Assembly (NCBI GenBank): GCA_025464025.1
Contig: JAODBP010000253.1
Span: forward strand, 1 to 43,416
DNA: 43,416 bases
Source: Actinomycetes bacterium
GTDB taxonomy: Bacteria; Actinomycetota; Acidimicrobiia; Acidimicrobiales; CADCSY01
Direction: 5' to 3'
Part shown: piece after piece, positions 6,874 through 13,910 of the stretch
Layout: every line of letters starts with the position of its first letter
How positions within the stretch are numbered: the stretch's first letter is position 1
Program-made: the position numbers and the translations under genes
The notes under the pieces: generated by a model
Databases searched by the model: none
Seen by the model: the letters and a program-made list of their open reading frames with translations, nothing else
Told to the model about the DNA's origin: nothing

Positions 6874-8346
6874 GTGCCCGTGCCCCTCGACTCCCTGGTC
6901 CCGGTCGGGGCGGTCCTGCGTGACGTTCTCGAGGCGCTGGAGCGCAGCCCCTGCAAGCTGGCCCTCCTGGTCGACGGTGACGGACGGCTGCAGGCGACCA
7001 TGAGCGACGGCGATGTGCGCCGGGCGATGCTGGTGGGCGCCGGCCTGCTCGATCCCGCCCTGCCTGCTGCCGCGCCCCGGCCGTGGACGCTGCCGGATGG
7101 GTCGTCCCGAACCCAGGCGCTGCGGCTCATGCGGGAGCAGTCGATCGCCCAGGTGCCGATCCTCGCCGCGGACGGGACGATCGTCGACGTCTGGCTGCGG
7201 AGGGACCTCGGCATCCCCCTGGCCGAGCCGTTCCTGAGCGACAACACGATGGAGTACCTCGCCGAATGCGTGGCCTCGAACTTCGTCTCGTCGGTCGGGC
7301 CGTTCGTCGACCGGTTCGAGCGGGAGTTCGCCGCTGCGGTCGGCGCCCGTCATGCGGTCGCCTGCACGAGCGGCACAGCTGCCCTGCACGTCGCCCTCCG
7401 ACTCATGGGGGCGGCACCGGGCACCGAGGTCGCCGTCCCGACCTTCACGTTCATCGCCTCGGTCAACGCCGTTGCCTACACCGGGGCGACACCCCTCCTC
7501 GTCGACAGCGAGCGGGCGACCTGGAACATGGACGGCGAGCGGCTTGTCGCCGAGGTGGAGGCGCGGGCCCGGCGAGGCGACGCCCTCCCCGCCGTGATCG
7601 AGGCCGTGCACATCCTCGGCCAGCCGGCCGACCTCGAGCCACTGGTGCACCTGCGCGACCGGTACGGGATCCCGATCGTCGAGGACGCCGCCGAGTCCCT
7701 CGGAGCCACCTATCTCGAGGGCCCGTTCACGGGACGCGCCGTCGGCACGATCGGCGACCTCGGCTGCTTCTCATTCAACGGCAACAAGATCATCACCACG
7801 GGTGGCGGCGGCATGATCGTCACCGACGACGACGACCTGGCCCGAAGGGCTCGGCACCTCACGACCCAGGCCAAGGTGCCGGGCCGGGGGTACGTCCACG
7901 ACGAGGTGGGCTACAACTACCGGCTCTCCAACCTCCTCGCCGCCCTCGGCGTCGCCCAGCTCGAGCAGCTGCCGACCTTCCTCACCGCCAAGCGGGCCAT
8001 GGCCCGGCGCTACGACGAGGCGTTCGCCGACCTCGCCGTCGACCGGTCCCCCGTCACGGGGTGGGCTGACGCCACCTACTGGCTCTACTCGGTGCTGGCT
8101 CCGGTTGCCGGTGGCGCCGACGCCTTGCTCGACCGCCTCGACGCCGTCGGTGTCCAGGCCCGGCCGCTCTGGACGCCGCTCCACCACCAGGCGCCGTTCG
8201 CCGCGGCGCCGCGGCTCGGGGGCGCCGTGGCCGAGGACATCCACGGTCGGGGCGTCTCGTTGCCCAGCTCGGTGAACCTCACCGCCGAGGACCAGGACTG
8301 GGTCGTCGAGATGGTGCACGATGCCCTGGCGGCGACGGCCCGATGA
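6874..8346 (+). CDS. legC: CBS-pair/LegC-type aminotransferase fusion (DegT/DnrJ/EryC1 family)
   Basis: This 490-residue protein has two parts. Residues ~10-118 are a tandem CBS pair (LVDGDGRLQATMSDGDVRRAML, then QVPILAADG) resembling the N-terminal CBS module of PtmE-type sugar nucleotidyltransferases. Residues ~122-488 are a PLP-dependent sugar aminotransferase with the LegC-like entry FVSSVGPFVDRFE, the TSGTAALH loop, EDAAESLGA, and Lys305 in NGNKIITTGGGG as the Schiff-base lysine. LegC aminates C4 of a 4-keto-6-deoxy-GlcNAc nucleotide. A plain LegC is about 370-390 residues, so the front module is extra and no nucleotidyltransferase core lies between the parts. The stop overlaps the next ATG as ATGA. 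The CBS pair may sense an adenosine or cytidine nucleotide (inference). Confidence 0.85.
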   Translation: MPVPLDSLVPVGAVLRDVLEALERSPCKLALLVDGDGRLQATMSDGDVRRAMLVGAGLLDPALPAAAPRPWTLPDGSSRTQALRLMREQSIAQVPILAADGTIVDVWLRRDLGIPLAEPFLSDNTMEYLAECVASNFVSSVGPFVDRFEREFAAAVGARHAVACTSGTAALHVALRLMGAAPGTEVAVPTFTFIASVNAVAYTGATPLLVDSERATWNMDGERLVAEVEARARRGDALPAVIEAVHILGQPADLEPLVHLRDRYGIPIVEDAAESLGATYLEGPFTGRAVGTIGDLGCFSFNGNKIITTGGGGMIVTDDDDLARRARHLTTQAKVPGRGYVHDEVGYNYRLSNLLAALGVAQLEQLPTFLTAKRAMARRYDEAFADLAVDRSPVTGWADATYWLYSVLAPVAGGADALLDRLDAVGVQARPLWTPLHHQAPFAAAPRLGGAVAEDIHGRGVSLPSSVNLTAEDQDWVVEMVHDALAATAR

Positions 8347-9044
8347 CTCCAGTCGTCGGTGTCGTGTTCGCTCGGGGCGGCTCCAAGGGCCTGGCCCGCA
8401 AGAACGCCCAGGAGCTCGGCGGTGTGCCGCTTCTCGGCCTCGCCGTCGACCAGGCCTGGCAGGCCCGCGGGGTCGAGCGGGTGCTGGTGTCGACCGACGA
8501 CGAGGAGCTGGCGTCGGTGGCTCGGGACCACGGCGCCGAGGTCCCGTGGCTCCGGCCGGCCGAGCTGGCGACCGATGCATCCCCCGAGTGGGCGTCGTGG
8601 CAGCACGCGGCGGCTTGGTGGCGCGACGAGGGCCTGCCGGCGGAGACGGTCTTCCTCTCGGTGCCGGCCACGGCACCGCTGCGGGCCGTGGACGACCTGG
8701 ACGCCTGCGTCGAGGTCCTGCGCTCGTCGAGCGCAGACCTGGTGCTCACCGTCACGTCGGTGCGCCGGAACCCGTACTTCACGATGCTCCGTCCCGAGCC
8801 CGACGGCACGGTCCGCCTTCTGGCCGACGGGGCCCCGGTCACCCGGCGGCAGGAGGCGCCAGAGCTCTACGACATCACGCCCGTCGCCTACGCCACGACC
8901 CTCGGCCACGTCGTCGCGGCGACCGGCCTGTTCGATGGCCGGGTCCGCCCGGTGGTGGTGCCGGCCGAGCGGGCCGTCGACATCGACGATGGCTTCGACC
9001 TGCACCTGGCCCGCCTCCTCCACGACCACCCGTACGAGCCGTGA
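8343..9044 (+). CDS. legF: CMP-nonulosonate cytidylyltransferase (NeuA/LegF family)
   Basis: This 233-residue protein is of normal length for acylneuraminate cytidylyltransferases. It begins with the nucleotide loop ARGGSKGLARKN (about 10-21), followed by LVSTDDEELA, the VPATAPLR block that reads PTxPLR in the family, RRNPYF, RRQEAPELY and the C-terminal ERAVDIDDGFD, where acidic residues bind the metal. The family activates sialic, legionaminic or related acids with CTP. The neighbouring NeuB and NeuC homologues and the LegC-type enzyme make CMP-legionaminic acid the best guess. It is joined by ATGA to the upstream gene and by GTGA to the downstream gene. Confidence 0.85.
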   Translation: MTPVVGVVFARGGSKGLARKNAQELGGVPLLGLAVDQAWQARGVERVLVSTDDEELASVARDHGAEVPWLRPAELATDASPEWASWQHAAAWWRDEGLPAETVFLSVPATAPLRAVDDLDACVEVLRSSSADLVLTVTSVRRNPYFTMLRPEPDGTVRLLADGAPVTRRQEAPELYDITPVAYATTLGHVVAATGLFDGRVRPVVVPAERAVDIDDGFDLHLARLLHDHPYEP

Positions 9045-9718
9045 CCGCGCCCACCGGGGACACGGGCCGCTGGCTGGTGCCGGGGGAGGGCGTCGTGCTG
9101 TTCGGCGCCGGCGACCACTCCCGCTCGCTGGCTGACGTGCTGCACCGGCTCGGGTGCCCGGTCGAAGCCGTGGTCGACCGACGGCCGACCGACGAGTGGC
9201 CGCTCGTGCTCGGTAGCGACGTCGATGGTCAGCGCTTCGCCCGGGAGCGGGGCCTCGCCGCGCTCGTGGGCATCGGCTCCAACGCCGTGCGGCTGGCGCT
9301 CGTCGAGGAGCTGCGGTCGGTCGGGCTGCGCGTGCCGGCGCTCGTGGCGTCGACGGCGACGGTGAGCCACACCGCCGAGATCGGGCCGGGATCAGTCGTG
9401 CTCGAGCACGCTCATGTCGGGCCCCGGGCCTCGTTGGGCACCGGAGTGATCGTCAACACCGGCGCCATCATCGAGCACGACTGCACGGTGACCGATGGTG
9501 TCCACTGCGCGCCCGGGTCGGTGCTGGCCGGCGGGGTCGTCGTCGGCCGCCTGGCCTTCCTGGGGACCGGCTCGGCCGTGACCCCCCTGTGCCGCGTCGG
9601 GGAGGGGGCGGTCGTCGGTGCCGGTGCCGCGGTGGTGCGTGACGTCCCGGCCGGGGCGACCCAGGTCGGGGTGCCGGCCCACCGCGGCTCAGGGACGGTC
9701 GACGAACCGCTTCCGTAG
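9041..9718 (+). CDS. Sugar O/N-acetyltransferase, PglD/NeuD family (candidate LegH)
   Basis: This 225-residue protein has an N-terminal Rossmann-like sugar-nucleotide domain (VVLFGAGDHSRSLADVL, from about residue 18) and a left-handed beta-helix with hexapeptide repeats (GPGSVVLEHAHVG, LGTGVIVNTGAIIEHDC, VGRLAFLGTGSAV, VGEGAVVGAGAAVV). The histidine in IIEHDC matches the general base of PglD. In the legionaminic route this enzyme would N-acetylate the 4-amino sugar made by LegC; a NeuD-like O-acetyltransferase is the alternative. The GTG at 9041 overlaps the previous stop as GTGA. Its last 30 bases overlap the 3' end of the oppositely oriented NeuC-like gene. Confidence 0.8.
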   Translation: MTAPTGDTGRWLVPGEGVVLFGAGDHSRSLADVLHRLGCPVEAVVDRRPTDEWPLVLGSDVDGQRFARERGLAALVGIGSNAVRLALVEELRSVGLRVPALVASTATVSHTAEIGPGSVVLEHAHVGPRASLGTGVIVNTGAIIEHDCTVTDGVHCAPGSVLAGGVVVGRLAFLGTGSAVTPLCRVGEGAVVGAGAAVVRDVPAGATQVGVPAHRGSGTVDEPLP

Positions 9719-10843
9719 CAGGACGTCGTCGATCTCGACTTCGCGTACGCGGTCGACGATCACGGCGGCGGCCCGCCCGTCGCCGTAGGGGTTGGCCCGG
9801 CCGGCGAGTGCGGCGCGCCGCTCGGGGCGGAGGGCGTCGAGCACCTCGGCCCGGATCGCGTCTCGGTTGTTCGGCACGTCGCGGACGTTCTCGGCCCGGG
9901 TCCGACCGTCCTGGCGGGTGCCGACGTTGACGACGGGCAGGCCGAGCGAGGGTGCTTCGATGATCCCGCTCGACGAGTTGCCGACCATGACCGCGGCCCA
10001 CGCCATGAGGCCGACGTACACCTCGGTCCCGAGGTGCTCGACGGCGACGGTTCCGGCTTCCTCGGCCACGAACGACGCGATCCGCTCGCGGATGAGTCGT
10101 CCGCCAGGGTCGGCGTTGGTCCCGGTGAACACGACCGGCCGGTCGAGCCCGCGGAGGGCAGCGAGGAGCTCGCCGACCTGGTGCTCGAGCTCGGTCGGTT
10201 CGAGCGTCGGAGCGTGGAACGTGACCATGACCGGCGGGCTCCCAGGGTCGATGCCGAGTCGGGCGGCCACTGCGGCGGGTGGGAGCGGCGGCGCGGCGAG
10301 GAGGCCGTCGAGCGCGGGCGCCCCGCTCACCGTGACCCGCCACGGCTCCTCGCCCAGCTGGAGGACCCGCCGCGCGTGGTCAGCGGTCGAGACGAGGTGG
10401 AGGTGGCTGAGCTTGGTGATCGAGTGCCGCAGGGCATCGTCGAACGCCCCCTCGGTGAGCTCGCCGCCGTGCAGGTGGGCGACCGGCAGCAGGAACGGGA
10501 GGGCGGCGACGGCCGCGGCGTGCATCTCGAACCGGTCACCGATCACGACCAGCAGGTCGGGGGCGAGGTCGGCGAACGCTCGGCCGTAGCCGGCGACGGC
10601 TGCGCCGGTCGCGGCGGCGATGGCTGCTGGCGAGTCCGAGTCGAGGGGCAGCGGGACCCGTGCCGCGATGTCGAAGCCATCTCGCTCGATGTCGCGGTGC
10701 GTCGCCCCGAAGCGGTCCTCGAGGTGGGGGCCGGAGACGACGAGCCGAAGCTCCAGCTCGTCGTCGGCGACGATGCGCTCGAGCACGGGGCGGAGGATGC
10801 CGTAGTCGGCCCGCGACGTGGTGACGACCCCGATGGACCTCAC
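9689..10843 (-). CDS. legG: Hydrolysing UDP-N-acetyl-sugar 2-epimerase (NeuC/LegG family)
   Basis: This 384-residue protein is full length for the family, which removes the nucleotide and inverts C2 to give a free mannosamine-type sugar. Visible family blocks are VTTSRADYGILRPVL at the N-terminus, VIGDRFEMHAAA, HLHGGELTEGAFDDALRH followed by ITKLSHLHL, and VGNSSSGIIEAPSLGLPVVNVG near residues 290-312. Its presence argues for the legionaminic (or sialic) route, because the pseudaminic route uses the unrelated PseG hydrolase. The GTG start at 10843 overlaps the stop of the NeuB-like gene as GTGA. It converges on the acetyltransferase gene with a 30-base overlap. Confidence 0.88.
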   Translation of the reverse strand: MRSIGVVTTSRADYGILRPVLERIVADDELELRLVVSGPHLEDRFGATHRDIERDGFDIAARVPLPLDSDSPAAIAAATGAAVAGYGRAFADLAPDLLVVIGDRFEMHAAAVAALPFLLPVAHLHGGELTEGAFDDALRHSITKLSHLHLVSTADHARRVLQLGEEPWRVTVSGAPALDGLLAAPPLPPAAVAARLGIDPGSPPVMVTFHAPTLEPTELEHQVGELLAALRGLDRPVVFTGTNADPGGRLIRERIASFVAEEAGTVAVEHLGTEVYVGLMAWAAVMVGNSSSGIIEAPSLGLPVVNVGTRQDGRTRAENVRDVPNNRDAIRAEVLDALRPERRAALAGRANPYGDGRAAAVIVDRVREVEIDDVLLRKRFVDRP

Positions 10844-11880
10844 CGGAGGTCGTCGGGGCCGAGCACCGTGCCGACGCCGACGTCACGGGCGAGTCGCCGA
10901 CCGAGGAGGTCGTCGCGGCGATCTGGGGCGAACCCGGTGCCGGGACGGCGAGCGGCGAGGTCGTCGTCGGCCAGCGGGTGGCCGGCGGGCAGGTCGCGGG
11001 TCGTGACCAGGCTCTTGCGGGCCACGGCCGCGGTCTCGGCCTCGCACGGCGCCGGCTGCTTGACCCCGTCGCCGAGGGCCGCCTCCACGTCGCGCACCGC
11101 GACGATCAGCGAGGTGAGCTCGGCGGGCTCCAGTGACGACCGGTGGTCGGGCCCGGGCTGGGTCCGGTCGAGGGTGAGGTGCTTCTCGAGCACCGACGCC
11201 CCGAGGGCGACGGCGGCGATGGCCACGGTCGCCCCGAGGGTGTGGTCGGAGTAGCCGATCTCGACGCCGAAGGCCTCCCGCATGCTGGCCATGGCGCGGA
11301 GGTTGGCGGCGGCGGCGGGTGCTGGGTAGCAGCTCACGCACTGGAGGAGGACGAGGTCGTCGTTCCCTGCCCCTCGGATCACGTCGACGGCGGCGGCGAC
11401 GTCCGCCAGGTCGGCCATGCCGGTCGAGACGAGCATCGGCCGTCCCCGGCCGGCGAGGTCGGCGAGGAACGGGAGGTTGGTCAGCTCTCCGGACGAGACC
11501 TTGAAGGCCGGCACGTCGAGCTCGTCGAGGAGGTCGGCGCTGCTCGGATCGAACGGGGTCGAGAGGAAGGTGATGCCGCGGGACCGACAGCGGTCGCGAA
11601 GGGCCTGCAGTGCGTCGATCGGGAGCTCGAGCCCGGCCAGGAGCTCCAGCTGCCGATCCTGGCCGCTGCGACCGGTGCGCTGGTACGTGGCCGTCGGTGC
11701 CCCTGGAGCGACCAGGTCCAACGCTCGGAACGTCTGGAACTTCACGGCGTCGGCACCCGTGTCGGCGGCCGCGTCGACGAGGTCGTGGGCGAGGTGCACG
11801 TCGCCGTTGTGGTTGACCCCGACCTCGGCGATCACGAAGCACGAGCTGCCGGCGCCGATGCTGCGACCGTCGAGATCCAT
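10840..11880 (-). CDS. legI: N-acylneuraminate/legionaminate synthase (NeuB/LegI family)
   Basis: This 346-residue protein condenses phosphoenolpyruvate with a free 6-carbon sugar to give a 9-carbon nonulosonic acid. It has an N-terminal TIM barrel with IAEVGVNHNGD (about 17-27), DAVKFQTF, STPFD, KVSSGELTNLPFL, VLLQCVSCYPAP and EKHLTLDR, then an antifreeze-like SAF domain in the last ~60 residues (KSLVTTRDLPAGHPL). ATG at 11880 is preferred over one 11 codons upstream because it starts the conserved core and has a TACGAT hexamer 7 bases before it. It is first in a two-gene operon with the NeuC homologue. Legionaminic rather than sialic acid is inferred from the LegC-type neighbour. Confidence 0.9.
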   Translation of the reverse strand: MDLDGRSIGAGSSCFVIAEVGVNHNGDVHLAHDLVDAAADTGADAVKFQTFRALDLVAPGAPTATYQRTGRSGQDRQLELLAGLELPIDALQALRDRCRSRGITFLSTPFDPSSADLLDELDVPAFKVSSGELTNLPFLADLAGRGRPMLVSTGMADLADVAAAVDVIRGAGNDDLVLLQCVSCYPAPAAAANLRAMASMREAFGVEIGYSDHTLGATVAIAAVALGASVLEKHLTLDRTQPGPDHRSSLEPAELTSLIVAVRDVEAALGDGVKQPAPCEAETAAVARKSLVTTRDLPAGHPLADDDLAARRPGTGFAPDRRDDLLGRRLARDVGVGTVLGPDDLR

Positions 11881-11887
11881 CGCCGCG

Positions 11888-11893
11888 ATCGTA
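11888..11893 (-). promoter_or_regulatory. -10 element of the neuB/neuC-like operon (leaderless type)
   Basis: TACGAT on the minus strand ends 7 bases before the ATG at 11880. It fits the actinobacterial TANNNT form and no Shine-Dalgarno sequence is present. No clear -35 was found at 17-18 bases. Confidence 0.45.
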
Positions 11894-11923
11894 GGTGGGG
11901 CACCGAGGCCCACGATGCGCTGG

Positions 11924-12895
11924 CTACCAGATGTCCCGATCGCTTCGGAAGAGGGACCAACGGGTCGGGTCGAGGATCATCGGTCGCTCGGTCAAGGCCT
12001 TCACGAGGAAGTAGTTGTTCTTCTGGCGAACGTCGAAGAATCGGTTCCGGCGCACGAAGTCCCGCAGGGTGGGGTCCGCCGAGTGCCGGTTGAGATCGAT
12101 CGCGAGGAGGCCGACCTCCCGTCGGGCCCGAATGGCGCGGAGACAGGCCTTCATGCCGCGGTGGATGAACTGGAGGTCCTGCTCGTTCGCGACGACATCG
12201 CCGATCGTGACCTGGAGGATCCGGCCGCGGCGGACTGAGTAGGCCAGGTCGACACGCAGGACCTTCGCCCCTTCGCCGTGGTGGAAGTGCTCGTACATGG
12301 GTGCCAACCCGAAGGATGCGTGCCAGGCGTCGAACTCAGGGGACCGGATGCGCCCGATCTGGCCGTGAGCCACCGCGGCGGGGACGACCTCCGGCGTCGG
12401 GTCGAAGCCGAGGGACCACGGGGCTGCCTTCGGGCTCACGCTCGTCGGGTGGATGAGCCGGACGTAGGTCGTGAGGTCGCACACGTGCGCGAAGCCGTTC
12501 CGAACGAGGCTCCCGAAGGACACGTCCACCGGGAAGCCCACGATGAAGTCGGCGGTGAAGTCGCCCGGGTTGTCCTCCACTTGGCACAGCAGCCGTTGGA
12601 AGATGCCCCTGCCTCGGTACTCGGGGTGCACGAGCGAACGGCCGGACTGGTAGCTGGCGAAGGTCTCTGCGCCTGCGGCATAGGGCCAGAAGAAGAAGGC
12701 CTGGAACCCAACCACCTTGTCCTCGTCCAGCGCGACGAGGCGGATACAGCGATCGCGCTGGTAGGGATGCTCGAAGAAGCCGTCGATGTAGGCGTGCTCG
12801 TCGGCTTCGGTCGTCGAGTTCTGTCGCGAGAAGAGCGCGACGACCTGCGGTCGCATCCAGTCGTCGTAGGACGTGATCTGCAGCTCTGAGCTCAT
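11924..12895 (-). CDS. GNAT-family N-acyltransferase
   Basis: This 323-residue protein has a GNAT acetyl-CoA-binding signature, VHPEYRGRGIFQRLL, at about residues 92-106, preceded by the core strand VVGFQAFFFWPY. The C-terminal half (about 160-320) looks like a second, degenerate GNAT-type half with an aromatic, basic tail; two-lobed proteins of this kind occur in glycan loci. The acyl group and acceptor are unknown; N-acylation of an amino sugar is a guess from context. The ATG overlaps the stop of the upstream deacetylase gene as ATGA, so the two are probably translated together. Confidence 0.7.
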   Translation of the reverse strand: MSSELQITSYDDWMRPQVVALFSRQNSTTEADEHAYIDGFFEHPYQRDRCIRLVALDEDKVVGFQAFFFWPYAAGAETFASYQSGRSLVHPEYRGRGIFQRLLCQVEDNPGDFTADFIVGFPVDVSFGSLVRNGFAHVCDLTTYVRLIHPTSVSPKAAPWSLGFDPTPEVVPAAVAHGQIGRIRSPEFDAWHASFGLAPMYEHFHHGEGAKVLRVDLAYSVRRGRILQVTIGDVVANEQDLQFIHRGMKACLRAIRARREVGLLAIDLNRHSADPTLRDFVRRNRFFDVRQKNNYFLVKALTERPMILDPTRWSLFRSDRDIW

Positions 12896-13893
12896 GCCTG
12901 AAGCCTTCGCGCCACTGCATCGTGGAGACCGCTGAGGATCGCGTCGAGCTCCGCAGGGTGAGTGCCACGGCCGACGTTGTGCCGACCGAGCGCGAACCGG
13001 TCGGTCGTGCCCGGCATCGGTACGTTCATCACGGCGCAGAGGTAGCCGGCGCCTTCGACGGCTCGCCGCTCTCGTTCGCCTACCGATCCCTGGTCGCCGA
13101 ACGGATAGGCGTAGGCCCAGACGGACGCGCCGGTCGCCTCCTCCAACCGGAGCTTGGTGGTGACCACCTCGTCCTCAATCGAAGCGTCCGGCTGCAGGGA
13201 GAGGACGCTGTGACTCGCGCCATGCGCACCGATGGTCATCCCGGCGTGCACGACCTCGGCGAGCTCTCCCCGGTTCATCGGGCGAAAGCGAGCATCGGCA
13301 TCGGCGCGGGCGGCCTCCGGCCCGGCGGCCACCCGCAGACAGCGCAGGGCCTCCGCTCGGTTCGCCTCATCCAGTCGGCTGAGCAGGCGCACGAGGTCCC
13401 ACCAGGTCTGCCGCGGGAATGGGTCGCCACCTTCGTCCGGGAACGGGGCGCTGAGGGCGACGTGGAGCTGATCCATCCAGAACCACTCAGGCTCTGTCTC
13501 GGTCGACCTGCTCGTCACGAAGAAGAGAGCACGCACTCCAGCGTCCTGGAGCACCGGCACCATGTGGGACCGCGCGTTCGCCAAACCGTCGTCACAGGTG
13601 ACGAGCACCGCGTCGTGGGGCAGGCGGGTCCCATCCTCCAGCCAGGCGCGGAGGTCATCCGGGTCGATGAGTCGGTACCGCCTCTGGAGCAGTCGGAGGT
13701 GATCGCGCAGCTCGTCGGTGGAGACCAGGTTCCCGTCGTGGGGCAGGTCCCAGCGCGCGTCGCTCGGCATGGCTCCGTGGTACGAGACCAGCGCCGGTGC
13801 GTCACGCCGTCGAGACGGTGACAGCAGCCCCATGGCCGAGAGCGGGCGGTAGCCGAGGCGCAAGGCGGTTCCTGCGACGGTCCGAGCGCCCAC
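12892..13893 (-). CDS. Polysaccharide deacetylase (NodB homology, CE4-like)
   Basis: This 333-residue protein opens with ALVSYHG and carries the NodB motifs: TCDDG (about 97-101) with the catalytic and metal-binding Asp pair, GAHGASH with the two metal-binding histidines, and YPFGD as motif 3. CE4 enzymes remove N- or O-acetyl groups from sugars. No signal peptide is evident, so it may act in the cytosol on a precursor or lipid-linked sugar. The GTG at 13893 has TACCTT 7 bases upstream. It lies 17 bases after the stop of the GT-B gene and overlaps the GNAT gene by ATGA; deacetylation followed by re-acylation by the GNAT partner is an attractive inference. Confidence 0.8.
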   Translation of the reverse strand: MGARTVAGTALRLGYRPLSAMGLLSPSRRRDAPALVSYHGAMPSDARWDLPHDGNLVSTDELRDHLRLLQRRYRLIDPDDLRAWLEDGTRLPHDAVLVTCDDGLANARSHMVPVLQDAGVRALFFVTSRSTETEPEWFWMDQLHVALSAPFPDEGGDPFPRQTWWDLVRLLSRLDEANRAEALRCLRVAAGPEAARADADARFRPMNRGELAEVVHAGMTIGAHGASHSVLSLQPDASIEDEVVTTKLRLEEATGASVWAYAYPFGDQGSVGERERRAVEGAGYLCAVMNVPMPGTTDRFALGRHNVGRGTHPAELDAILSGLHDAVARRLQA

Positions 13894-13900
13894 GCGGTCA

Positions 13901-13906
13901 AGGTAG
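13901..13906 (-). promoter_or_regulatory. -10 element of the deacetylase/GNAT operon (leaderless type)
   Basis: TACCTT on the minus strand ends 7 bases before the GTG at 13893, with no Shine-Dalgarno sequence. It sits in the 17-base gap after the upstream gene, so these two genes may have their own promoter. Confidence 0.4.
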
Positions 13907-13910
13907 CCCC

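Noticed and set aside
9689..10843. Pseudaminic acid pathway
   Set aside because: The hydrolysing enzyme is NeuC/LegG-like, not a PseG-type hydrolase, and the aminotransferase resembles LegC rather than PseC.
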